DNA of 62,220 nt from Candidatus Nitrotoga sp. 1052 (GCF_927312905.1 NZ_CAKMHQ010000027.1:1-62220); one strand, 5' to 3'. Positions 19,426-28,624 are shown, counted from the stretch's first letter. Translations and numbers: made by a program. Notes: generated by a model from the sequence alone, not told the origin.

Positions 19426-20100
19426 TTAAAGAGGTTTTGTATTTAATTTGTGTGTCAGCCAAGTCTGGACATCACGCACTTCTTCCGCGCACACTGAATG
19501 TGGCATGCCATATTCATGCCACGCTACCTGATAGCCCCGTTTTTTTAATTCATCCGCCGAGTCTTTTCCTCGCGCATAAGGCACTACCGGGTCACTATGC
19601 CCGTGCGCCATGAAGATGGGGGTATTGAGAGCAGCTGCGCTGGCTTCAGTCGACAATGTTTCAACCTGAAGGAGATAAGCGGATAGGGCAAGAATACCGC
19701 CCAGGCGCGACGCATGGCGCAAACCGGTATGCAGCGCAATGGCTCCGCCTTGCGAGAAGCCGGCGAGAAAAATATTATCTGCAACGATGCCACGCTGCTT
19801 TTCCTGTGCAATCAGCCCTTCAATGGCGGCTTGTGAAGCGCGAATACCCTTGACGTCTTGTTGCGCAACAATATTGGAAGCTGTGATGTCGTACCAGGCG
19901 CGCATGATTAAACCACCGTTGATGGTGACTGGCTGTTTGGGTGCATGCGGAAACAGGTAGCGTACCGCTACCGGCAGCTTCATTTCTTCCGCAATGGAAA
20001 CAAAATCCTCGCCGTCAGCGCCCAAGCCATGCATCCAGATAATGCTGTGTTGAGGCGACTTCCCGGTTTCAAGAGTGATATGTGATAGAACGCTGTTCAT
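19426..20100 (-). CDS. alpha/beta-hydrolase, phospholipase/carboxylesterase family
   Basis: A 224-residue serine hydrolase. IIWMHGLGADGEDF holds the oxyanion region, GFSQGGAIALHTGL the nucleophile Ser, and the Asp and His of the triad are expected in HGHSDPVVPYARG and MPHSVCAEE. Similar bacterial enzymes hydrolyse short-chain esters, and the eukaryotic relatives are acyl-protein thioesterases. The natural substrate is unknown. There is no signal peptide, so it is cytoplasmic. It follows yjgA by 36 bp on the same strand. Confidence 0.87.
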   Translation of the reverse strand: MNSVLSHITLETGKSPQHSIIWMHGLGADGEDFVSIAEEMKLPVAVRYLFPHAPKQPVTINGGLIMRAWYDITASNIVAQQDVKGIRASQAAIEGLIAQEKQRGIVADNIFLAGFSQGGAIALHTGLRHASRLGGILALSAYLLQVETLSTEASAAALNTPIFMAHGHSDPVVPYARGKDSADELKKRGYQVAWHEYGMPHSVCAEEVRDVQTWLTHKLNTKPL

Positions 20101-20136
20101 GGTCTGATGTTGCGCATCTGAAAATGGTGGATGAGC

Positions 20137-20667
20137 CTATTCGGGTGCTTGAGAAGTCGGCTCCGGCAGAATTTCACGCAGCACCTGGAAAATTTCACGA
20201 TAGTTCTTCGGCGGTTTTGCCAGTTCTTTTTCCTTGATTGCATTTCGAACCAGCGCCCGCAGCCTTTGTGCATCTGCTTCGGGATGATCAGCAAGCAACT
20301 CGGTCAGCGCCGCATCGTTTTCCAGAAGACGATCTCTCCACCGTTCCAGTTGATGCAGCCAAGCGATATGCTGATGCGATTTGCCGCTCCATGCTTCCAG
20401 CTTGGCGATGATGGGCGCGGGTTCCACTTCACGCATTAATCTGCCAATGTATTGCATTTGCCGTCGTTGCGCGCCAAATTTATTGATGCGCTTCATCTCG
20501 CGAACGGCGTCAAACAAGCGCTCCGGCAAATCCATCTGTTTCAGCTTGTCGATACTGAGTTCAACCAATTGCTCACCGATATCCTGCAGGTCATGCATCT
20601 GCTGCTTGATCTTAGTCTTGCTGGGTGGCAAATTTAATTCTTCGGCATTGTCTTCGTAGCGGTGCAT
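20137..20667 (-). CDS. darP: ribosome-associated protein DarP (YjgA, DUF615)
   Basis: A 176-residue, highly charged helical protein of the YjgA/DarP family, which binds late 50S ribosomal assembly intermediates in E. coli. Recognisable are PPSKTKIKQQMHDLQDIGEQLVEL, LPERLFDAVREMKRINKFGAQRRQMQYIGRLMR and the tail LRALVRNAIKEKELAKPPKNYREIFQVLR. It diverges from pmbA across about 60 bp, which must hold both promoters. The yjgA/pmbA head-to-head arrangement is common in proteobacteria. Confidence 0.92.
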   Translation of the reverse strand: MHRYEDNAEELNLPPSKTKIKQQMHDLQDIGEQLVELSIDKLKQMDLPERLFDAVREMKRINKFGAQRRQMQYIGRLMREVEPAPIIAKLEAWSGKSHQHIAWLHQLERWRDRLLENDAALTELLADHPEADAQRLRALVRNAIKEKELAKPPKNYREIFQVLREILPEPTSQAPE

Positions 20668-20728
20668 AGGTGCGAAATTATAAATAGATATTGTTATGAT
20701 AACGCTTTCCCACGAAAGCGTTTACCTT

Positions 20729-22084
20729 ATGAATGACATTACACCAACCGAACATCGTTTTTCCCATTCCGCCGATACCCTGCACCAGATTGCGCGGGAC
20801 ATGCTTGAATATGCCAACCACCAAGGGGCAACTGCCGCTGCGGCGGAAGTGTCGGATGGTTTCGGGCAAGCCGTCACTGTACGTCAGGGTGAGGTCGAAA
20901 CCATCGAATACAACCGTGACAAAGGTCTTGGCATTACCGTTTACATCGATCAGCGGCGCGGCAATGCCAACACTTCCGATTTCTCGCCGCAGGCAGTGCG
21001 CGACACTGTGAACGCCGCCCTCTCCATTGCTCGCCACACCGCCAGCGACGACTGCGCCGGGTTGCCTGAAAAAGATATGCTGGCCACCGAGTTTCCCGAT
21101 TTCGACCTGTACCATCCTTGGTTGCTGGACGTGGAAGGTGCAATTGAGCTAGCCAAGACTTGTGAACAAGCTGCATTTGATGCGGATGAGCGGATCGACA
21201 ATTCAGAAGGCGCCACGGTAAACATACATGAGTCCCAATTCGTGTATGCCAACAGCTTGGGCTTTATCGGTGGTTATCCTACCTCACGCCATGGCATCAG
21301 CTGCGCCGTCATCGCTGGCAAGGACGACTCCATGCAGCGCGATTACTGGTATAGCGAAGCGCGTGCCTCGAGCGACCTGATGGCGGCGGAAAAAGTCGGC
21401 CAAATCGCTGCAGAACGCGCCGTGCGGCGGCTCAATGCCCGCAAGCTCGATACCATGCAAGTGCCGGTGCTGTTCGAGGCGCCGATAGCCGCCAGCTTGC
21501 TTGGCCATTTTGTCGGTGCAGGGAGCGGCGGCAGCCTGTACCGAAAATCCTCCTTTCTGCTCGATTATCTGGGCAAGCAAGTGTTCTCATCCAACATCTG
21601 TATTGATGACATACCAGACATTCCCCGCGGCCTGGCTAGCAGCGCATTCGATGGCGAGGGCGTGAAAACGCAGCGCCGCACCATAGTTCAGGACGGCATA
21701 CTGCAAAGCTATTTTCTCGCCACCTATTCCGCGCGCAAACTGGGCATGAAAACGACCGGAAATGCAGGTGGCAATCACAATCTCATCCTGCGCCCTGGCG
21801 AACTGGATTTTAACGGCCTGCTAAAGAAAATGGGACGTGGCCTGCTGGTCACCGAACTGCTCGGGCAGGGTGTAAATCACATCACCGGAGACTATTCGCG
21901 CGGCGCGGCCGGCTTCTGGGTGGAGAACGGGGAAATCCAATATCCGGTGGAAGAAATCACCATCGCCGGCAACTTGAAGGATATGTACACGCATATTGCG
22001 GCTGTGGGTAATGATGTGCTGGTGCAGGGATCACGGCAGTGTGGTTCCATCTTGGTTGAAAATATGATGGTGGCGGGGCAATAA
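20729..22084 (+). CDS. pmbA: metalloprotease subunit PmbA (TldE)
   Basis: A 451-residue TldD/TldE family protein; with TldD it forms a protease that trims modified peptides such as microcins and unfolded chains. I take the Met at 20729 (MNDITPTEHRF); the frame extends to 20696 without similarity. Seen are VRQGEVETIEYNRDKGLGITVYIDQRRG, TARHTASDDCAGLPE, SNSEG-like IDNSEGATV, GAGSGGSLYRKSSFL and the C-terminal GGNHNLILRPGE and EITIAGNLKDM. PmbA itself lacks the HExxxH metal site of TldD, as expected. Confidence 0.93.
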   Translation: MNDITPTEHRFSHSADTLHQIARDMLEYANHQGATAAAAEVSDGFGQAVTVRQGEVETIEYNRDKGLGITVYIDQRRGNANTSDFSPQAVRDTVNAALSIARHTASDDCAGLPEKDMLATEFPDFDLYHPWLLDVEGAIELAKTCEQAAFDADERIDNSEGATVNIHESQFVYANSLGFIGGYPTSRHGISCAVIAGKDDSMQRDYWYSEARASSDLMAAEKVGQIAAERAVRRLNARKLDTMQVPVLFEAPIAASLLGHFVGAGSGGSLYRKSSFLLDYLGKQVFSSNICIDDIPDIPRGLASSAFDGEGVKTQRRTIVQDGILQSYFLATYSARKLGMKTTGNAGGNHNLILRPGELDFNGLLKKMGRGLLVTELLGQGVNHITGDYSRGAAGFWVENGEIQYPVEEITIAGNLKDMYTHIAAVGNDVLVQGSRQCGSILVENMMVAGQ

Positions 22085-22235
22085 ACTTATTTGAGGCGGT
22101 GAATTGTCGATGCCAATGTTTTGATGTTGGGCTTCATTTTATTCAACCTTACCTATCGAGCTTTTCTCATATATGCATGGAATGATGAACCAGATAGGTT
22201 TCGGATAATGCAAGAAGTGGTAAGAGAGTGTGCCA

Positions 22236-22676
22236 ATGAATTTAAGCAGTAAATATAAGCAAATCTCTTCGAAATGGCTATGGATATCGTTGTCCATAGG
22301 GGGGCTTCTTTTGATTATTTATTTCAGGGGTATGAGTGCCAGTAATGAGGGCGCGCTTATTCGTGAACTTCGTTTGGTCAGCAAACAAAACTCAAGCGCG
22401 TACCAAGAAAATCTTGATGCTGTGGTGTTGAAACACATACCGCTTGGGACGCCCGCGAATGTAGCGTTAAAGATGTGTCAACAGAATGGTTTCCGAACAA
22501 CTCGGAGCAAGGATATGAAGGGGGCTACTTACCCGGGCTTTGAAGAGCATATTTTTTGCACTCAGAAAGAAGTTCGTTGGTTCTTGGTTTTTACAGAGGA
22601 ATATCGAGTAATTCTCTACATTAAAAATAATCAGGTTGGCGCAGCAATCGGCCGTTTTTTTGTCCACTCAATTTGA
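22236..22676 (+). CDS. hypothetical protein with N-terminal membrane segment
   Basis: A 146-residue protein that I do not recognise. One hydrophobic segment (WLWISLSIGGLLLIIYF, about residues 14-30) suggests an inner-membrane anchor with a periplasmic remainder. Two cysteines at about 83 and 108 could form a disulfide. ATG at 22236 is preferred over GTG at 22230 because GAGAG lies just upstream. It lies alone between pmbA and a patch of mobile-element remnants. Confidence 0.5.
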   Translation: MNLSSKYKQISSKWLWISLSIGGLLLIIYFRGMSASNEGALIRELRLVSKQNSSAYQENLDAVVLKHIPLGTPANVALKMCQQNGFRTTRSKDMKGATYPGFEEHIFCTQKEVRWFLVFTEEYRVILYIKNNQVGAAIGRFFVHSI

Positions 22677-22731
22677 CAATTCGTATATACCGAAAAGGCA
22701 TGAAATGACAGCAAGCGTAGCCTAGGCTAAC

Positions 22732-22770
22732 GTAGGTTGGCGCTGAGCTTGCGAAGCCCAACATCACAGG
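22732..22770 (+). repeat. REP-like hairpin preceding a RAYT remnant (copy 1)
   Basis: GTAGGTTGGCGCTGAGC then TTGCGAAGCCCAACAT forms an imperfect hairpin (TTGG-GCT with AGCCCAA). It is typical of REP elements beside Y1 REP-associated transposases. Copy 2 at 23121-23159 shares the first seven bases and the terminal GAAGCCCAACATCACAGG. Confidence 0.65.
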
Positions 22771-22779
22771 GATGAACAC

Positions 22780-22980
22780 ATGCGTTACCGACGTGCTGTT
22801 GCAGCGGGAGGCACATGCTTCTTCACTGTCAATCTGGCTGAACGTCGCTCCAATGTATTGGTGCGACATATCGACCCAATCGAGCCTTGCGCGAAGAAAC
22901 GATGGCCCAAGAACCTTCCGTTGTTTACTGTGCCACGTCAAGTCGCGTGCGACATAATTTATGCTCAGAAGAGAGCTTAA
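22780..22980 (+). pseudogene. REP-associated tyrosine transposase (RAYT), N-terminal remnant 1
   Basis: The frame opens with MRYRRAVAAGGTCFFTVNL and AERRSNVLVRHID, the conserved start of RAYT (IS200/IS605-related Y1) proteins that act on REP sequences. Similarity ends after about 32 residues, and the HxH and tyrosine motifs of the roughly 150-190-residue full protein are not seen. A REP-like hairpin lies directly upstream, the normal arrangement. This is a decayed copy. Confidence 0.65.
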
Positions 22981-23120
22981 GCGAGTGCCATGAGAGTCTG
23001 AGTCTATTTGTTCTTTATGGTGTTGTCGCTTGCTGCACTTCGGCATCTACCAATGGCGGAGGAAGCAAGACAGAGGACGAAGGCAACATTCGAATCCAGA
23101 CCATCCATACGATCAGCTCG

Positions 23121-23159
23121 GTAGGTTAGGCTGAATAAAATGAAGCCCAACATCACAGG
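23121..23159 (+). repeat. REP-like hairpin preceding a RAYT remnant (copy 2)
   Basis: GTAGGTTAGGCTGAATA then AAATGAAGCCCAACATCAC repeats the element at 22732 with a changed loop. The stem pairs GGTTAGGCT with AGCCCAAC imperfectly. Confidence 0.6.
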
Positions 23160-23172
23160 GGTGAATGAATAG

Positions 23173-23262
23173 ATGCGTTACCGACGTGTTGATGCAGTGG
23201 GTAGCATAGATTTCGTTACTGTTATCAGGCTGAACGGCACTCCAATGTATTGGTTCAAAATA
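23173..23262 (+). pseudogene. REP-associated tyrosine transposase (RAYT), N-terminal remnant 2
   Basis: ATG CGT TAC CGA CGT gives MRYRRVDAVGSIDFVTV, a second, more decayed copy of the RAYT start, about 390 bp after the first and at the same distance from its own REP-like hairpin. It runs into the repeat that begins the HNH region, so it was probably cut by that insertion or by rearrangement. Confidence 0.55.
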
Positions 23263-23953
23263 AATGGGGTCTACCATCGAATTTGCAGATGACGGTGTTG
23301 TGGTAGTCGATGAATTCGGAGTGAACATTGGCGAATAGCACTTGATCCATTTTTATGGCACCGTAGTCTAGTTTTACATGGCAATTTGGGCAGACACAAA
23401 CAATATTACTTGGGTCGTCTGGGCCATTGTGTGAATTGCCTAACGGATTTACGTGGTGAGCCTCGGCGTAAGGAGTGCCGTCTCCAAGGAGAATGCGCTC
23501 TTGGCAAATTTGGCATTTGTAATCTCGGTCTGCCTTTATGCGACGAGCCAGCGCCGTGTCTCTAAGGACACGGTAGGTTGTTACAAGATGTCTTTCGGTT
23601 TCTTTAGGTTCATTGATATCTGAGGCCAAAGGGGTCGGGTGTGCCGCAGTAAAGAACTGAGCAACTCGAATTGCGTCAGATTTGTCACAAGACTTGAGCA
23701 TCCAGTTTTTCAAATCATGCGATTCATCTCTAATCCATGCTGCGACTAAATGGTCAATTTCCGCTGCACTCAGGGTATGCGGTGTGTTCTTACCAACTAG
23801 GTGAGCAAAAACCGTATTCGTTGCGACGCCGCGAGAAGCAACATGTGCAGTTGCTTCTCCCCTCCAAGTGCTCGCGGGTTTATTGGGGTTCAGCCGCGCT
23901 ATTCCTCGGACAAGATCCAGCACCTCTAAGCTACCGGCAATTCTCTGGGTCAT
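23255..23953 (-). CDS. HNH endonuclease-domain protein
   Basis: A 232-residue protein whose C-terminal half is an HNH nuclease: CQICQERILLGDGTPYAEAHHVNPLG, then NIVCVCPNCHVKLDYGAIK, giving two CxxC zinc pairs and the His-His catalytic segment. The first 120 residues are not recognised. Similar stand-alone HNH proteins occur in restriction-like and mobile settings. The last residues (CKFDGRPHLF and the stop) are encoded by a repeat that also occurs downstream of the gene, so the natural C-terminus may have been replaced. Function as a restriction enzyme is possible but unproved. Confidence 0.75.
   Translation of the reverse strand: MTQRIAGSLEVLDLVRGIARLNPNKPASTWRGEATAHVASRGVATNTVFAHLVGKNTPHTLSAAEIDHLVAAWIRDESHDLKNWMLKSCDKSDAIRVAQFFTAAHPTPLASDINEPKETERHLVTTYRVLRDTALARRIKADRDYKCQICQERILLGDGTPYAEAHHVNPLGNSHNGPDDPSNIVCVCPNCHVKLDYGAIKMDQVLFANVHSEFIDYHNTVICKFDGRPHLF
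23259..23277. repeat. 19-bp inverted repeat, left copy (around HNH gene)
   Basis: AATAAATGGGGTCTACCAT here is the exact reverse complement of 24018-24036. The pair encloses the HNH gene. The overlapping stretch 23263-23289 also recurs in direct orientation at 24090-24116 with 23 of 27 bases the same by eye. Confidence 0.85.
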
Positions 23954-24017
23954 TTTCTACTTTCTGATCGGTACGAATTCAAGGGGCTGGATGGGTAAAT
24001 AAATGGTTAAATAAAGA

Positions 24018-24036
24018 ATGGTAGACCCCATTTATT
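24018..24036. repeat. 19-bp inverted repeat, right copy (around HNH gene)
   Basis: ATGGTAGACCCCATTTATT, the exact reverse complement of 23259-23277, lies 64 bp upstream of the HNH start. The spacer to ubiA (24037-24154) also holds the direct-repeat copy at 24090-24116 and no gene. Confidence 0.85.
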
Positions 24037-24154
24037 CCCCATTTATTCCAATTACTTGATCGGTTAAATGCCGAAATTCGAGTGCTATCAATGGGCTTTG
24101 CCATTGAATTTGCAGAATAGAGCTTCCAGCCAGCCATCATGAGTTCAAGTTCAA

Positions 24155-25033
24155 CTACGAAGCTCTCGTCAAGCGCAGCAAATAATCCAGCGCAATTCCC
24201 ACAAACACCGCAGCACCAAACCAGTTGTTGTGCAGGAAAGCCTTGAAGCAAGCTTCGCGCTGACGTTTGCGAATCAAAGTGTAGTGGTAGATGGCGATGC
24301 CTGCCGCACACAGTAAGCCGATGTAGTAGACCATGCCTAGCCCGAGCGAACTGCCAACTGCGGTGAGTATGGCCAGAGTAACGCCATAACAGACCATCAC
24401 CGCCGCTATGTCGTATTTTCCGAAGAACAGCGCGGAAGAGTGGATGCCTATGTGTATGTCGTCGTCCCGATCCACCATCGCGTATTCTGTGTCGTAAGCA
24501 ATCGCCCAAAATACATTAGCGATTAACAACCACCATGCTATGGCGGGAACGCTGCCGAGTTGTGCTGCGAATGTCATCGGGATACCAAAGCCGAATGCGA
24601 TACCGAGGTAAGCTTGTGGAATGGCAAAGAAACGTTTGGTATAGGGGTAGCTGGCGGCAAAGAACAGAGCGGGAATAGACAATAGCAGTGTCAATCCATT
24701 GAGCGGCAAAATCAGCAGAAAGGCGAGGAGCGACAGCCCAGCCGCCAGCCACAGCGCCTCTTTCGGTGCGAGTTTTCCACTGGTGAGAGGGCGATCTTGG
24801 GTACGCTTTACCTGCTTGTCGAAATCACGGTCGGCATGGTCATTGATAGCGCAGCCTGCAGAGCGCATCAAGACTGTGCCGAGCACAAAAATAGCGACGA
24901 TGTTCCATGCCGGCTGGCCGTTGCCCGCGATCCACACCCCCCACAATGTAGGCCACAGCAGCAGCAGGATGCCAATGGGGCGGTTGAGCCTCGTTAGCTG
25001 GATATACAGATTTATTCGCTCGTTGAATTTCAT
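24155..25033 (-). CDS. ubiA: 4-hydroxybenzoate polyprenyltransferase
   Basis: A 292-residue integral membrane prenyltransferase of ubiquinone synthesis. I take the Met at 25033 ([10 protein letters not shown]), which forms an ATGA overlap with the ubiC stop. The two Asp-rich sites are seen in [20 protein letters not shown] and in [20 protein letters not shown]; about eight hydrophobic helices follow each other. It attaches the polyprenyl tail to 4-hydroxybenzoate made by UbiC. Confidence 0.95.
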   Translation of the reverse strand: MKFNERINLYIQLTRLNRPIGILLLLWPTLWGVWIAGNGQPAWNIVAIFVLGTVLMRSAGCAINDHADRDFDKQVKRTQDRPLTSGKLAPKEALWLAAGLSLLAFLLILPLNGLTLLLSIPALFFAASYPYTKRFFAIPQAYLGIAFGFGIPMTFAAQLGSVPAIAWWLLIANVFWAIAYDTEYAMVDRDDDIHIGIHSSALFFGKYDIAAVMVCYGVTLAILTAVGSSLGLGMVYYIGLLCAAGIAIYHYTLIRKRQREACFKAFLHNNWFGAAVFVGIALDYLLRLTRAS

Positions 25034-25590
25034 TTTTTCAGCGTAAGAATATCCGGCAAAAAAATTTCCGTCACCAACAACGGCGCATTGCGCAAGATGA
25101 ATAGCGAACGCCGTGCCCATAGTTTTTGGGGTGGCATGTCGAGAGCAACGGCAGCGCGTCGATAGAGCGGATGATTAGGCTTAAGCGCGTGAAAATGCAG
25201 CACTGAGCGTTGCACCAGCGGGTGGGCAAACAATAGTGCGCCTAATGGACGATTGCCCAAATTTCGCAGCGCGTGCCATGCACCGCACAAATGCCGCGCC
25301 GCAACCACGCTGTGCGCGTACACCACGGGTTTGTCATCGGCATACAAAAACACCTCACGCGTATAAATTTTTTGCTGGGCTGGCACGCCAAGCAGCGCCG
25401 TTTCATCATACGCGGCTGTTGCCAGACGGTTATGTACGTTACACACCCTGAAGTTATCGCAACGTTGCTGAATGCGCAATGTAAGGGATCCATCGGTATG
25501 CAGCCAAGGCGCATAGCCCGCGTCGATATCAGGCAGGAAGGTGCGCCAGGATTCTATTCCCAAAACACGCGCCGAATAAGTATCAGACAT
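25030..25590 (-). CDS. ubiC: chorismate pyruvate-lyase
   Basis: A 186-residue enzyme that turns chorismate into 4-hydroxybenzoate and pyruvate, the first step of ubiquinone synthesis. The Met at 25590 ([13 protein letters not shown]) is chosen; the frame extends upstream inside recG without similarity. Family features: [13 protein letters not shown], the [19 protein letters not shown] core, and NRPLGALLF with the product-binding Glu region. It overlaps recG by 8 bp and ubiA by 4 bp. Confidence 0.88.
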   Translation of the reverse strand: MSDTYSARVLGIESWRTFLPDIDAGYAPWLHTDGSLTLRIQQRCDNFRVCNVHNRLATAAYDETALLGVPAQQKIYTREVFLYADDKPVVYAHSVVAARHLCGAWHALRNLGNRPLGALLFAHPLVQRSVLHFHALKPNHPLYRRAAVALDMPPQKLWARRSLFILRNAPLLVTEIFLPDILTLKK

Positions 25591-27637
25591 GCAGATAATC
25601 TTGTCTATTCGCCATCCATCGCTGCAAGTGTGCACGTGCTTCCTGCTGAAAATCACACAGCATTTCGTCAGCAATAGCTTGCGCGCAATTGAGCAAAGCA
25701 GCATCTTCGGTGACATCGGCAAAACGCAGCATGGGGACGCCGCTTTGGCGTGCGCCCAACAGCTCACCCGGGCCGCGCAGGCTCAAATCCTGCTGAGCGA
25801 TTTCAAAACCATCCGTGTTTTCGTAAATTATTTTCAGGCGCGCGCGCGCTAATTCGGAAAGCGGTTGTTGAAATAGCAAAATGCACAAACTCTGTGCAGC
25901 ACCGCGCCCGACGCGTCCACGCAACTGGTGCAGCTGAGCCAGTCCCATACGTTCGGCATGTTCAATCACCATCATGGCGGCATTGGGTACATCCACGCCG
26001 ACTTCGACCACCGTGGTTGCCACCAAGAGATGAGTTTCACCCGTTTTGAATGCGGCCATCGCGCGTATTTTCTCGGCGGTATTCAGTTTGCCATGCACCA
26101 GACCTACTCGCAGATCAGGCAGTGCTTGTGCCAGCCTCTGGTGTGTTTCCAGCGCGGCCTGTAATTCCAGCGTATCCGATTCATCAATCAGCGGGCATAC
26201 CCAATAAGCCTGCTGCCCTGCGAGGCAGGCTTGGCGAACGCGCGCAAGCACCTCTTCGCGCCTGTTATCGCTCACAAGTTTAGTGATAACAGGCGTGCGC
26301 CCTGGTGGCAATTCGTCGATGACTGATACGTCGAGATCGGCGTAATAACTCATCGCTAAAGTACGCGGGATGGGTGTCGCACTCATCATCAACTGGTGCG
26401 GCTCGTCGCCCTTGCCGCGCAGCGCTAAACGTTGCTGCACGCCGAATTTATGCTGCTCGTCCACGATAACCAATCCCAGCTTGGGGAATGTAACTTGATC
26501 CTGAAACAATGCGTGCGTGCCGATGGCCAACTGCGTTTCGCCTTGCGCGATACGTTCGATAGCGGCTTGCTTATCTTTTTTCTTCAGGCTGCCAGAAAGC
26601 CATACGGGATTGATGCCAAGCGGCTCCAGCCAATCACGCAATTTGTGATAGTGCTGTTCGGCAAGTATTTCGGTGGGCGACATCAAAGCCACCTGATAGC
26701 CATTTTCTATCGCCTGCAAGGCGGCCAGTAGCGCAACAATGGTTTTACCACTGCCCACATCGCCTTGCAGCAGACGCTGCATCGGATGCGCTTTTTCAAG
26801 ATCGCGACTGATTTCGCGCAAGGTTTTTTGTTGGGCGGCGGTGAGACTAAAGGTTAAAGTCTGCAACAGTCGCTGCGTATAATGGCCGAGTGCGCGCAGG
26901 CGCGGCGCATTGCGACTTTGCCGCTTGCGGTAATGTATTCGCATGGAAAGTTGCTGCGCCAACAATTCATCAAACTTGATGCGCAACCAAGCGTGATGGG
27001 TGCGTTTAAGCAGCGTATCCTCATCAATGTCGGGCGGAGGATTGTGCAACAACCTTACGCTGTCGGCAAAGCTGGAAAGCTTCAAGCGTGCGAGCAAAGC
27101 TGCTGGTAGTGTGTCAGGCAGTTCAAGCTCGTTCAAGGCAGCCTGAATGTGCTTGCTCAGCGTAGCTTGCGGCAGGCCTGCGGTAGTGGGGTACACAGGT
27201 GTCAGCGCTTGTTTTAGCGGTGTGCTTTCACCCGCGACGCGACACTTTGGGTGCACCATCTCCATGCCGAAATAACCCATGCGCACTTCACCCAAGGCAC
27301 GGATTTTTTTCCCTACTTCGAGTTGCTTCTGCTGGCTTGGGTAGAAATTCAAAAATCTTAGATGCAGCACGCCGCTACTGTCCTGCAACTGACATATGAG
27401 GCTGCGACGTGGGCGAAACGTTACCTCATTGTGGATGATCTCGCCTTCCACTTGCGCGCTCACACCATGCACAAGCGCGACGATTTGCGTTACCCGAGTT
27501 TCGTCCTCGTAACGTAGCGGCAAATGCAGCACCAGATCGAAGCGGTTGCGAATACCAAGTTTTGCGAGCTTGGTTAATGTGGCTACAGGAATGCTGGCGG
27601 GAAGCACGTTTGAAATACTGCAAAACAGGGATAGCAC
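25583..27637 (-). CDS. recG: ATP-dependent DNA helicase RecG
   Basis: A superfamily 2 helicase that remodels stalled forks and Holliday junctions. The wedge OB-domain (DLVLHLPLRYEDET, then VEGEIIHNE) is followed by Walker A GDVGSGKTIVALLAAL, DEQHKFGVQQR (DExH), MSATPIPRTLA, and motifs V and VI in LLVATTVVEVGVDVPNA and QLRGRVGRG. The start is unclear. The open frame reaches an ATG at 27715 inside ridA, while GTG at 27637 gives 684 residues, the normal length, 13 bp after ridA. No strong ribosome-binding site supports either. Confidence 0.92.
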   Translation of the reverse strand: MLSLFCSISNVLPASIPVATLTKLAKLGIRNRFDLVLHLPLRYEDETRVTQIVALVHGVSAQVEGEIIHNEVTFRPRRSLICQLQDSSGVLHLRFLNFYPSQQKQLEVGKKIRALGEVRMGYFGMEMVHPKCRVAGESTPLKQALTPVYPTTAGLPQATLSKHIQAALNELELPDTLPAALLARLKLSSFADSVRLLHNPPPDIDEDTLLKRTHHAWLRIKFDELLAQQLSMRIHYRKRQSRNAPRLRALGHYTQRLLQTLTFSLTAAQQKTLREISRDLEKAHPMQRLLQGDVGSGKTIVALLAALQAIENGYQVALMSPTEILAEQHYHKLRDWLEPLGINPVWLSGSLKKKDKQAAIERIAQGETQLAIGTHALFQDQVTFPKLGLVIVDEQHKFGVQQRLALRGKGDEPHQLMMSATPIPRTLAMSYYADLDVSVIDELPPGRTPVITKLVSDNRREEVLARVRQACLAGQQAYWVCPLIDESDTLELQAALETHQRLAQALPDLRVGLVHGKLNTAEKIRAMAAFKTGETHLLVATTVVEVGVDVPNAAMMVIEHAERMGLAQLHQLRGRVGRGAAQSLCILLFQQPLSELARARLKIIYENTDGFEIAQQDLSLRGPGELLGARQSGVPMLRFADVTEDAALLNCAQAIADEMLCDFQQEARAHLQRWMANRQDYLHV

Positions 27638-27650
27638 AGGAGGTGTATGC

Positions 27651-28037
27651 CTAGTCCTGCAAGCATAATATGCCATCCATCTCCACCAGCGCGCCTCGCG
27701 GCAATGCCGCCACACCTACCACCGCGCGTGCCGGGTAGGGTTGATGGAAATAGGACGTCATGATTTCGTTCACTTTGGTGAAGCTGTTTATGTCAGTGAG
27801 ATAAACATTGAGCTTCACAACATCGTTCAAGCTGCTGTCGGCAGCACCGGCCACCGCGCGCAGGTTCTGGAATACGCGATGAATTTGCGCCTCTATGCCT
27901 TCTTCCATTTGCATGCTGTTGGGATCCAGCCCGATCTGGCCGGAAAGATACACGGTTTTGTTTACGCAGACAGCTTGCGAATAAATGCCAATAGCGGCTG
28001 GTGCGTCAAGGGTTTGAATCACTTTTTTATTAGACAT
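27651..28037 (-). CDS. ridA: RidA-family reactive enamine/imine deaminase
   Basis: A 128-residue YjgF/RidA protein that hydrolyses enamine and imine intermediates released by PLP enzymes. The Met at 28037 ([13 protein letters not shown]) is preferred to that at 28064. Signatures are [23 protein letters not shown], the ligand-binding Arg in [21 protein letters not shown] and [18 protein letters not shown]. It is the first gene of a ridA-recG-ubiC-ubiA run. Confidence 0.93.
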   Translation of the reverse strand: MSNKKVIQTLDAPAAIGIYSQAVCVNKTVYLSGQIGLDPNSMQMEEGIEAQIHRVFQNLRAVAGAADSSLNDVVKLNVYLTDINSFTKVNEIMTSYFHQPYPARAVVGVAALPRGALVEMDGILCLQD

Positions 28038-28149
28038 TACTGGCTCCTGTATGTTGCCAGACACAATTTACGGGTCTGGGCTACCAAAATTTGAACTCAT
28101 TTGTTGTGACCGGTTTGCCAAACCTTCTTTTTGGAGCACTAGAATTCTA

Positions 28150-28407
28150 TTACTTACAACCTTCCATCTTGTAGATGAAGTACCCATCCTTGTTAATCGC
28201 TTCAATAACGTTGTTGGATGCGCTTTGAATGTGGCAAAAATTGCATTCTTTGCTCGTGATAAGTGCTTCGCCTTCACCGATTGAAGTCAGCCACTCTTTA
28301 GCGGATTTGATCGCTTTCTGATCGTCCTTCACCGCAGTGAATACATCAAAGTGCATAGTGTGGCCATCTTTAGCTTTTACATAAGTGTCATAGACGTGAA
28401 TGTCCAT
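28150..28407 (-). CDS. DUF2024-family small protein
   Basis: An 85-residue protein with the DUF2024 pattern: IHVYDTYVKAKDGHTMHFDVF at the start, SAKEWLTSIG in the middle, and CNFCHIQSA with final GYFIYKMEGC. The CxxC plus terminal Cys could bind a metal, but no role is established to my knowledge. It stands between ridA and a small lipoprotein gene. Confidence 0.75.
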   Translation of the reverse strand: MDIHVYDTYVKAKDGHTMHFDVFTAVKDDQKAIKSAKEWLTSIGEGEALITSKECNFCHIQSASNNVIEAINKDGYFIYKMEGCK

Positions 28408-28465
28408 ATTCGCTCCTTAACTAATTTAGAAATTGGCCGGATTATTAATGTAACTGGCAGAATGT

Positions 28466-28624
28466 TCATGGACTCATCTCGTAAATAATTGGCCGAGGGT
28501 CTATAACCTTAGTGTTTAGCTCATGCTCATAGGCAGCCCAACGAGCTTGATCTTCTGGGGTAGTTTTGCAGGCCGAAACGAACAGGCTGCTGCAAACGAG
28601 TAAAAAAATTGTCGCAATTTTCAT
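28466..28624 (-). CDS. small lipoprotein
   Basis: A 52-residue frame from ATG at 28624: a basic-hydrophobic signal peptide MKIATIFLLVCSSLFVSAC with a good lipobox (VSAC), then a short charged tail KTTPEDQARWAAYEHEL. AGGCAA lies upstream as a weak ribosome-binding site. Small entericidin-like or unnamed lipoproteins look like this; no function can be given. Confidence 0.55.
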   Translation of the reverse strand: MKIATIFLLVCSSLFVSACKTTPEDQARWAAYEHELNTKVIDPRPIIYEMSP

